Source: Collinsella sp. (GTDB taxonomy: Bacteria; Actinomycetota; Coriobacteriia; Coriobacteriales; Coriobacteriaceae). From it: a stretch of 58,048 nucleotides of DNA. The notes below the pieces were generated by a model that was not told where the DNA came from, ran no database searches, and was given only the letters and a program-made list of their open reading frames with translations. The translations under genes were made by a program, and so were the position numbers. The DNA is taken from NCBI GenBank assembly GCA_018376905.1, contig JAHAAK010000013.1, positions 1 through 58,048 on the forward strand, in the 5' to 3' direction. Below are positions 52,562 through 58,048 of the stretch, piece after piece. The stretch's first letter is position 1. Each line of letters starts with the position of its first letter.

Positions 52562-53029
52562 TTAGGCTTCGTCGACGATCTTAAGGGCGCGCGTGTGATC
52601 GATCTCGTTGAGGAGGTTAACGCGACGCTCGTGACGACCGCCCTCAAACTCGGCGTCGAGCCACTCGTCGACGATCATCTTGGCGAGCTCGGAGCCCACG
52701 ACGCGGGCGCCAAAAGCGAGCACGTTGGTATTGTTGTGCATGCGGGAGAGCTTGGCGCTGAAGGGCTCGGAGCACACGACGGCGCGTACGCCCTCGACCT
52801 TGTTGGCAGCCAGGCTGATACCGACGCCGGTGCCACAGATCAGGATGCCTAGATCGACGTCGCCGTTGGCAACGGCCTTACCCACCTTGTAGCCGGCGAT
52901 GGGGTAGTCAAAGCTCTCGGAGGTGTCGGTGCCAAAGTTCACGACCTCGCAGCCGCGCTCCTTCAGGTGCTCGGAGATGATGTTCTTGAGCTCGACGGCG
53001 GCGTGGTCGTTACCGATACCGATCTTCAT
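52562..53029 (-). CDS. rpiB: Ribose-5-phosphate isomerase B
   Basis: 155 residues. GNDHAA at 6-11, the catalytic region LICGTGVGISLAANK and a C-terminal RHERRV segment are typical of RpiB/LacAB proteins. It interconverts ribose-5-P and ribulose-5-P. The start is preceded by a weak GAGAGGAAC site. Confidence 0.94.
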   Translation of the reverse strand: MKIGIGNDHAAVELKNIISEHLKERGCEVVNFGTDTSESFDYPIAGYKVGKAVANGDVDLGILICGTGVGISLAANKVEGVRAVVCSEPFSAKLSRMHNNTNVLAFGARVVGSELAKMIVDEWLDAEFEGGRHERRVNLLNEIDHTRALKIVDEA

Positions 53030-53225
53030 GGATAGTTCCTCTCTGGTCTGTGCGGCGAGATTGCTAAAGGTTTTACCGCGTTCGACTGCATGATAGCGCG
53101 ACTTTTGTGTAAACGCTTGGGCGTTTTTTGGTCAAACGCTTTAGCATGCAACAAGACCGGTTTCTCATGAATGAATGCCGTCAGTTTGCGCCTGAATGCC
53201 GTCTACCGGAACCTGGGTTGCGGTT

Positions 53226-53245
53226 TTTGATGCATTGTTATCAAA
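53226..53245. promoter_or_regulatory. Palindromic site upstream of cyuA
   Basis: TTTGAT (53226-53231) and ATCAAA (53240-53245) with eight bases between, in an A/T-rich stretch 55 bases before the start. Possible operator of an unknown regulator. Confidence 0.4.
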
Positions 53246-53300
53246 TAAAAGAGCTAATTATTATTGAGAGCCCAGCCCGTTATACAAGTAGGAGATACCT

Positions 53301-54620
53301 ATGCCTGCCGATTCCCTTCGTGATGCCGCGTTTTGCGATGTTTTGAACCGCGAACTTGTTTGTGCACTCGGCTGCACCGAGCCCATTGCCGTTGCTTATG
53401 CAGCGGCGCTGGCGAGCCAGACGCTCGGTTGCGAACCCGATCATATGGATGTTGCCTGCTCGGGCAACATCATCAAGAACGTCAAGAGCGTGACCGTGCC
53501 CAACTCGGGCGGTATGCACGGTATTGAGGCCGCGGCCGTGCTGGGTGCCGTGGGCGGCGACGCCAAGAGCGCGCTCGAGGTGCTCGAGAGCGTCGATGAC
53601 GCGGACCGCGCCCGCGTGGCCGAGCTGCTTGCCGATGCGGACTACTGCGATGTGTCGCTTGTCGAGGGTGTGCCCAACCTCTACATCAAGGTGACTGCCA
53701 CGGCCGGAGGCCATACCGCGGTCGTCGAGATTACCGACCACCACACCAACGTCACATGCCATACGCTCGACGGTATCCCGGTATGCGGTAAGTCGGCGGG
53801 GGAGTGTGCCGCCTGCGCGGAGCGCGTGGTGGCCGAGCGCGCGGCAGATAACGCCGACACCCCTATGAGCATTGAGTCTATCATCGACTTTATCGAGGAC
53901 GGTGACATTGAGGACGCCCGCGCTGCCGTTGAGCGTCAGATTGAGCTGAACGGTGCGATCAGTGCCGAGGGCCTGGCGCACGCTTGGGGCGCCGAGGTGG
54001 GCCGTACGCTGCTGGGTGCACGTGCCGATGACGTCGCCTGCCGTGCCCGCGCCCGTGCAGCCGCCGGGTCCGACGCCCGCATGAACGGCTGCGCGCTGCC
54101 GGTCGCCATTGTGTGCGGCTCGGGCAATCAGGGCATTACCTGCGCGCTGCCCGTTATGGAGTATGCCGAGTATCTGCGCTGCGACCACGATCGCCTGGTG
54201 CGCGCCGTGATGCTGTCCGATCTTATCGCTGTGCATATCAAGAGCTATATTGGTGCGCTCTCGGCGTTTTGCGGTGCTATTTGTGCCGCGTGCGGCGCCG
54301 GCGCTGCGATTACCTGGCTGTGCGGTGGTACGCGCGAGCAGATTGGCGCGACGGTCTCGAACACGCTCGGCAACGTTGGCGGCATCGTGTGCGATGGCGC
54401 CAAGGCAAGCTGTGCCGCCAAGATTTCCGCTGCCGTCGATGCGGCGATTTTGGGCCACGATATGGCCATGCAGGGCCGTGGCTTCCGTGCCGGCGAGGGC
54501 CTGATCCAGGATACCGTCGAGCAGACAATCGCCAGCATGGGCTACGTGGGCCGTGTGGGCATGAAAGATACCGACGTCGAGATCCTCAACATCATGATCG
54601 GCAAGACTCGAGTCTGCTAG
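53301..54620 (+). CDS. cyuA: L-cysteine desulfidase / serine-dehydratase-like protein (UPF0597)
   Basis: 439 residues. The CyuA/YhaM family markers CALGCTEPIA (Cys iron-sulfur ligand near 25), ACSGNIIKNVKSV, GNQGITCALPV and a Cys-rich block FCGAICAACGAG are present. Family members hold a [4Fe-4S] cluster and break cysteine to pyruvate, ammonia and sulfide in anaerobes; a role in H2S formation follows if correct. Start follows TAGGAG. The stop codon is embedded in the first base of repeat element B. Confidence 0.88.
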   Translation: MPADSLRDAAFCDVLNRELVCALGCTEPIAVAYAAALASQTLGCEPDHMDVACSGNIIKNVKSVTVPNSGGMHGIEAAAVLGAVGGDAKSALEVLESVDDADRARVAELLADADYCDVSLVEGVPNLYIKVTATAGGHTAVVEITDHHTNVTCHTLDGIPVCGKSAGECAACAERVVAERAADNADTPMSIESIIDFIEDGDIEDARAAVERQIELNGAISAEGLAHAWGAEVGRTLLGARADDVACRARARAAAGSDARMNGCALPVAIVCGSGNQGITCALPVMEYAEYLRCDHDRLVRAVMLSDLIAVHIKSYIGALSAFCGAICAACGAGAAITWLCGGTREQIGATVSNTLGNVGGIVCDGAKASCAAKISAAVDAAILGHDMAMQGRGFRAGEGLIQDTVEQTIASMGYVGRVGMKDTDVEILNIMIGKTRVC

Positions 54621-54792
54621 TTACGCGGTTTTACCAAACCGCGTAACCAGTCGACGCTGCAAACGCCCCTAAGCGGCAATTTGCCTTTCAATCGTCGGGC
54701 ATGGCCAGAAGGCCTATGCCCTCCTCTTTCAAGGCACATTGCTCGCTTAGGGGCGTTTTCGCTGACTTATGCTCAACCTGCGGCGTTATTTT
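54620..54792 (+). repeat. Structured intergenic repeat element, copy B
   Basis: Same architecture as copy A. Hairpin 1 54620-54647 (12-bp arms, TACC loop) begins on the last base of the cyuA stop. Outer stem of hairpin 2 54661-54675 pairs with 54744-54758 over 15 bases; inner stem TGCCTT (54682-54687) with AAGGCA (54731-54736); apical stem GGGCATGGCC (54697-54706). Stems differ from copy A in sequence yet pair equally, while TCAATCGTCGGGCATGGCC and CTATGCCCTCCTCTTTCA are shared. Confidence 0.85.
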
Positions 54793-54809
54793 GTTTGGAG
54801 CGAGGGGTC

Positions 54810-55568
54810 CTAAGACAGTTCGTTGGCTACTTGGTGTTCGTAGAAGGCTTCTACTACGGCGTTGAAGTTGCGGGCGAAGTCTTCCATGGTTCCGTGCCAG
54901 GTGGCTCGGCTGGGTTTTCCCTGGCCAACATAGGCAGTTTGAATGCCGCAGGCGGGACTGGGGAAGTCACGCTTGGGGTCGTTGCCCACCATAAGGACCT
55001 CGTGCGGCTCGAGTCCCATCACCTGAAGCTGCTCGAGATAGTAGGTGGCATCGGGCTTGCAGCGGGTGGTGTTTCCCATGTGCGTGACGAGCTCAAAGGG
55101 GGCGTCGGCCAGGTCGCCCCAACCCATGCGGCACTCGATGGCCCCCTGCGGAAAGCTGGGGTTGGTAAAGAGTGCGCAGCGCAGCCCTGCGTCCTGTACG
55201 GCCTGAAGCGCGGCGTGTGCGCCCGGCATGGCGTGGGCGTTAATGACATCGTCGTTCTTGTACGGAAGCACTTCGCGGTCGTAGTAGGTAAACGCCTCGT
55301 AGATGAGTGGGTCCGAGAGGCAAATGCCGCACCGGCGCTCAACCTCTTCTTGGTAGAACTCAAGATTGGTGCGGTTGTCCGTGCCGCTTCGGCGGTTGGC
55401 GTTGAGGTCGACCAGGATGGTGCCGAGGCGCGCCATCGTGCCACCGCGGCTGCGGCGCCCGATATCCGCGAGCATCGACGAGACATCCTTAAAATAGCGA
55501 AGGATGAACGCGTTGAGGTTGATGCTAAGAAGCGTCTCGTCCATATCGAAAACGACTGCTTTGAGCAC
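54810..55568 (-). CDS. HAD-superfamily (subfamily IA) hydrolase
   Basis: 252 residues from GTG 55568, seven bases after AAAGG. VVFDMDETLL is motif I, FTNPSF motif II, KPDATYY motif III and GNDPKRDF motif IV. Cap domain between. Related to phosphoglycolate or sugar phosphatases; substrate unknown. Starting at ATG 55721 would add 51 untypical residues. Convergent with cyuA, and element B lies between them. Confidence 0.85.
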   Translation of the reverse strand: MLKAVVFDMDETLLSINLNAFILRYFKDVSSMLADIGRRSRGGTMARLGTILVDLNANRRSGTDNRTNLEFYQEEVERRCGICLSDPLIYEAFTYYDREVLPYKNDDVINAHAMPGAHAALQAVQDAGLRCALFTNPSFPQGAIECRMGWGDLADAPFELVTHMGNTTRCKPDATYYLEQLQVMGLEPHEVLMVGNDPKRDFPSPACGIQTAYVGQGKPSRATWHGTMEDFARNFNAVVEAFYEHQVANELS

Positions 55569-55657
55569 GCGGGCACCTTTCTCGAAAAATCGTTCTAGAA
55601 TCGTTGGCTCCGGATACTTTACCCCAAAGCTGTATGCCTGACTGCCTATCGTCAACT

Positions 55658-55699
55658 TATGGAGACGGTCGTCCACAAGATTGCGAAAAAGTCTCCATA
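55658..55699. repeat. 9-bp perfect inverted repeat in the HAD/rpsA divergent region
   Basis: TATGGAGAC (55658-55666) and GTCTCCATA (55691-55699), 24-base loop. Possibly an operator or RNA hairpin. Bases 55569-55883 contain otherwise the rpsA promoter and leader. Confidence 0.5.
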
Positions 55700-55723
55700 C
55701 GAGTAAAAAATCGCAGTTCACGC

Positions 55724-55752
55724 TTGAAATCGAAATGATTTCCCCGTAACCT
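55724..55752 (+). promoter_or_regulatory. Probable rpsA promoter
   Basis: TTGAAA (55724-55729) and TAACCT (55747-55752) are 17 bases apart, giving a leader of about 125 bases. Confidence 0.6.
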
Positions 55753-55854
55753 ATACGAACGTGATTGCATAAGCGTCACATTAGTATCTGTCGGCTCCCG
55801 AGTGTTCCTAAACGTTGTGTGCTTGTCGCACCCTTCTGTAGGTCCTAGCAATCG

Positions 55855-55879
55855 GGGCCCCGTAGTTCGAAAGGGGTCC
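55855..55879 (+). promoter_or_regulatory. Leader hairpin masking the rpsA ribosome site
   Basis: GGGCCCC (55855-55861) pairs with GGGGTCC (55873-55879, one G-U) and buries the AAGGGG ribosome site. It ends five bases before the TTG start. Confidence 0.5.
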
Positions 55880-55883
55880 ACCT

Positions 55884-57050
55884 TTGAGTGAGATTCAGAA
55901 CTCGTCCATTTTCTCTCTTGACGATGTCAATGAGGAGGAGATGAACAACCTCATCGACGGTACGATTACCGACTTTGATGAGGGCGATCTCGTTAACGGC
56001 ACTGTCGTTAAGATCGAGCATGACGAGGTGCTCGTTGACATCGGATTCAAGTCCGAGGGCGTTATCCCGGTCCGCGAGCTGTCCATCCGCAAGGACGCTA
56101 ACCCTGCAGACATCGTTGCACTCGGTGATCCCATCGAGGCTCTGGTTCTCCAGAAGGAGGACAAGGACGGTCGTCTGGTCCTGTCCAAGAAGCGTGCCGA
56201 GTACGAGCGTGCTTGGAACCGCATCGAGGAGAAGTTCAACTCCGGCGAGAACGTCGAGGGCGAGGTTATCGAGGTTGTCAAGGGCGGCCTGATCCTCGAC
56301 ATCGGCCTGCGTGGCTTCCTGCCCGCTTCCCTCGTCGACCTCCGTCGTGTCAAGGACCTCACCTCCTACATGGGCACCCGCATCGAGGCTCGCGTCATCG
56401 AGATGGACCGCAACCGCAACAACGTCGTCCTCTCCCGTCGCGTCGTGCTCGAGGAGTCCCGTAAGGCCGAGCGCTCCGAGATCCTGTCCAAGCTCAAGTC
56501 TGGCATGCGTCTCCAGGGCACCGTTTCCTCCATCGTCGACTTCGGCGCCTTCGTCGACCTCGGCGGTATCGACGGCCTCATCCACATCTCCGAGCTCTCC
56601 TGGAACCACGTCAACCATCCTTCCGAGGTTGTCAAGGTCGGCCAGGAGGTCGAGGTCGAGGTTCTCGACGTCGATCTCAACCGCGAGCGCATCTCCCTGG
56701 GTCTCAAGCAGACCACCGAGGATCCGTGGCGCGCGCTGGTCAAGAAGTACCCCGTCGGCGCTATCGTCGAGGGCACTGTGACCAAGCTTGTCCCGTTCGG
56801 CGCTTTCGTCGACCTGGGCGAGGGCATCGAGGGCTTGGTGCACATCTCCGAGATGGCCAACAAGCACGTCGATCAGCCTTCTCAGGTCACCCACGTGGGC
56901 GACAAGGTTCAGGTCAAGGTCATGGAGATCGACCTCGACCGTCGTCGTATCTCCCTGTCCATGAAGTCTGCTGCTGAGACTCTGGGCGTCGAGATCGAGG
57001 TTACCCCGCTGCCTTCCGAGAAGAAGGACGAGGAGACCGACGCCGAGTAA
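55884..57050 (+). CDS. rpsA: Ribosomal protein S1
   Basis: 388 residues with four S1 RNA-binding domains at about 35-103, 122-187, 207-275 and 293-361, as usual for Actinomycetota (six in E. coli). Domains 3 and 4 carry the clear DFGAFVDLGG and PFGAFVDLGEG loops. It begins with TTG 55884, eight bases after AAGGGG; the next in-frame ATG (residue 20) would remove a conserved acidic N-terminus. The acidic tail ends SEKKDEETDAE. It helps unfold and hold mRNAs on the 30S subunit. Confidence 0.96.
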   Translation: MSEIQNSSIFSLDDVNEEEMNNLIDGTITDFDEGDLVNGTVVKIEHDEVLVDIGFKSEGVIPVRELSIRKDANPADIVALGDPIEALVLQKEDKDGRLVLSKKRAEYERAWNRIEEKFNSGENVEGEVIEVVKGGLILDIGLRGFLPASLVDLRRVKDLTSYMGTRIEARVIEMDRNRNNVVLSRRVVLEESRKAERSEILSKLKSGMRLQGTVSSIVDFGAFVDLGGIDGLIHISELSWNHVNHPSEVVKVGQEVEVEVLDVDLNRERISLGLKQTTEDPWRALVKKYPVGAIVEGTVTKLVPFGAFVDLGEGIEGLVHISEMANKHVDQPSQVTHVGDKVQVKVMEIDLDRRRISLSMKSAAETLGVEIEVTPLPSEKKDEETDAE

Positions 57051-57075
57051 ATCGGTTTGACGATCACTTGTTTTA

Positions 57076-57108
57076 AGGGATCCGTCCGCAATGGACGGGT
57101 CCCTTTTT
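57076..57108 (+). terminator. Strong terminator after rpsA
   Basis: AGGGATCCGTCC (57076-57087) pairs with GGACGGGTCCCT (57093-57104), followed by TTTTT. The next 250 bases up to 57355 have a TGTCGG/CCGACA hairpin and a TCCCGCCTC/GGAGGCGGGA hairpin but no gene that I can support. Confidence 0.9.
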
Positions 57109-57390
57109 GCATTTGTTGCTGAGGTGCGCGATGCTGCCCGTGCGCAATGCTGCCCGGGCTGTTCACAGGCTATTGGGTTGTCGGTGCATGAAAAATGCCG
57201 ACATCCCGCCTCGGGGAGGAGGCGGGAACGCACCGAGTAGACGGAGGGGTGCGGAGCGCGGTCGCGTCTCGACTGACGACGTTGCCCATCGACGACTCTA
57301 TTGTACTGCATAGCGCGGTTCTTGGTTTATCGTGTCGAACGCTTGTGTTATGCCATTGCCTGCGGCAACGGTGTGCTACACTCTTGCACT

Positions 57391-57752
57391 GCTGAGTGGG
57401 CCAGACGGTCGCGCGATGTGCTGCTTGCAGCACGCGTGAGGAAAGTCCGGGCTCCAGAGGGCGGGATGCCGGCTAACGGCCGGGCGGAGTGATCCGACGG
57501 AAAGCGCCGCAGAAAAGAAGACTCCCACCTGCGCCGCAAGGCGTAAAGGGAAAAGCTGAAACGGTGGTGTAAGAGACCACCAGCGTCGTGGCAACACGGC
57601 GGCTTGGCAAGCCCCATCCGGAGCAAGCGCGAATAGGAACGCTATGGGCCGGCCCGGTCCGCGTTCGGGTAGCGTGCGTGGAGCTGCATGGTAACGTGCA
57701 GACAAGATAAATGACCGTTCACGACAGAACCCGGCTTATAGGCCCACTCAGC
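57391..57752 (+). ncRNA. rnpB: RNase P RNA, bacterial type A
   Basis: The ends GCTGAGTGGGCC (57391-57402) and GGCCCACTCAGC (57741-57752) pair as P1. Inside are the universally conserved GAGGAAAGTCCGGGCTCC and the 3' ACAGAACCCGGCTTA. It is the catalytic RNA that trims tRNA 5' ends. TTGCCT/TACACT (57356-57361/57377-57382, 15 bases apart) is a possible promoter. Repeat element C begins seven bases after the 3' end. Confidence 0.96.
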
Positions 57753-57758
57753 TTTCTT

Positions 57759-57930
57759 GTCGACGCTGCGACGGCGTCAGCTGGCCGATTTGGCGCTCAT
57801 TCGTCGGTCGCCGCCATAAGGCGTGCTCCCTCCTCTTTCGGGCCAAATCGACTCAGCTGACGCCGTCTCGCTTTCTTTGCCTGGTCATAAGCGCCCTCTT
57901 TTTTGTTGCAATGTCGTCTTTCAAGGCACC
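57759..57930 (+). repeat. Structured intergenic repeat element, copy C with a partial copy
   Basis: GTCGACGCTGC (57759-57769) opens hairpin 2 of the element: outer stem GACGGCGTCAGCTG (57770-57783) with CAGCTGACGCCGTC (57854-57867), inner stem CGATTTGGC (57786-57794) with GCCAAATCG (57842-57850), conserved TCGTCGG (57801-57807), an apical GCC/GGC stem and CTCCTCTTTC (57830-57839). There is no hairpin 1. At 57917-57930, TCTTTCAAGGCACC repeats the right arm of copy B, probably a decayed fragment. Confidence 0.75.
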
Positions 57931-57988
57931 CTGCTCGCGCTGACGGGTTCTCGCTCATATGACCCAATCCGCTGTCAAGAGCCACAAT

Positions 57989-58024
57989 GGCCCCGCCGAC
58001 CGCTTGCAATCGGTCGGCGGGGCC
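57989..58024. repeat. 14-bp perfect hairpin near the window end
   Basis: GGCCCCGCCGACCG (57989-58002) and its complement (58011-58024), loop CTTGCAAT. The arm and loop contain GCCGACCGCTTG, found also in the long repeat at 46922. Nothing coding is recognised from 57753 to the end. Confidence 0.7.
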
Positions 58025-58048
58025 TGCCGTTAACCCGTCCCGGTCCGC

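Noticed and set aside
53226..53245. Candidate FNR box upstream of cyuA
   Set aside because: The half-sites TTGAT/ATCAA match, but the spacer is eight bases instead of four, so it is kept only as an unassigned palindrome.

Overview
The window reads as a chromosomal segment of a high-GC, Gram-positive anaerobe of the Actinomycetota. Its gene content fits the class Coriobacteriia, probably Collinsella or a close relative. The grounds are a GC-rich third codon position, a division cluster with SepF, YggT and DivIVA, an arginine deiminase operon with a YfcC-type antiporter, a CyuA-type cysteine desulfidase, a four-domain ribosomal protein S1 and GTG/TTG starts. The genus is an inference from gene content; no 16S gene is present.

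Layout. 1-2.8 kb: end of an arginine deiminase operon (arcA tail, arcB, arcD). 3.3-8.2 kb: a DUF1846 protein, a small winged-helix protein, pyrG and a XerD-type recombinase. 8.2-24.1 kb: the dcw cell-wall/division cluster in the order mraZ-rsmH-ftsL-ftsI-murF-mraY-murD-ftsW-murG-murC-murB-ftsQ-ftsZ, without murE. 24.3-29.6 kb: pgeF fused by a 4-base overlap to pstSCAB-phoU. 29.7-32.3 kb: yggS-sepF-yggT-divIVA. 32.4-35.0 kb (minus strand): a nitroreductase and a second phosphate system (DUF47 plus PiT). 35.2-38.3 kb: a small unknown protein, a Bax-inhibitor-1-like protein, a PARG-like macrodomain protein and an SGNH hydrolase. 38.4-40.9 kb (minus): thiC-thiD under a TPP riboswitch. 40.9-47.9 kb: an unknown membrane protein, yaaA, an M18 aminopeptidase, polA and a Cof-type HAD phosphatase. 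48.0-51.6 kb: argG and argH, with an arginine-rich leader peptide in front of argG and a 56-residue unknown ORF between them. 52.0-58.0 kb: ndk, rpiB, cyuA, a HAD hydrolase, rpsA and the RNase P RNA gene.

Most coding sequence is ordinary core genome. The unusual material lies between genes: (1) a repeated, nested stem-loop element found three times downstream of plus-strand genes (about 2966, 54620 and 57759), whose stems differ in sequence but keep pairing while loop segments are conserved, which looks like an undescribed structured 3'-UTR RNA; (2) a putative arginine-sensing attenuator ahead of argG; (3) a shared MerR-type palindrome ahead of both mraZ and ftsZ, plus G-rich MraZ-type boxes against the mraZ promoter; (4) several families of very long perfect inverted repeats; (5) a YggT gene with no ATG, GTG or TTG start for its full-length product. 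No tRNA, rRNA, CRISPR array, prophage or insertion sequence was seen.
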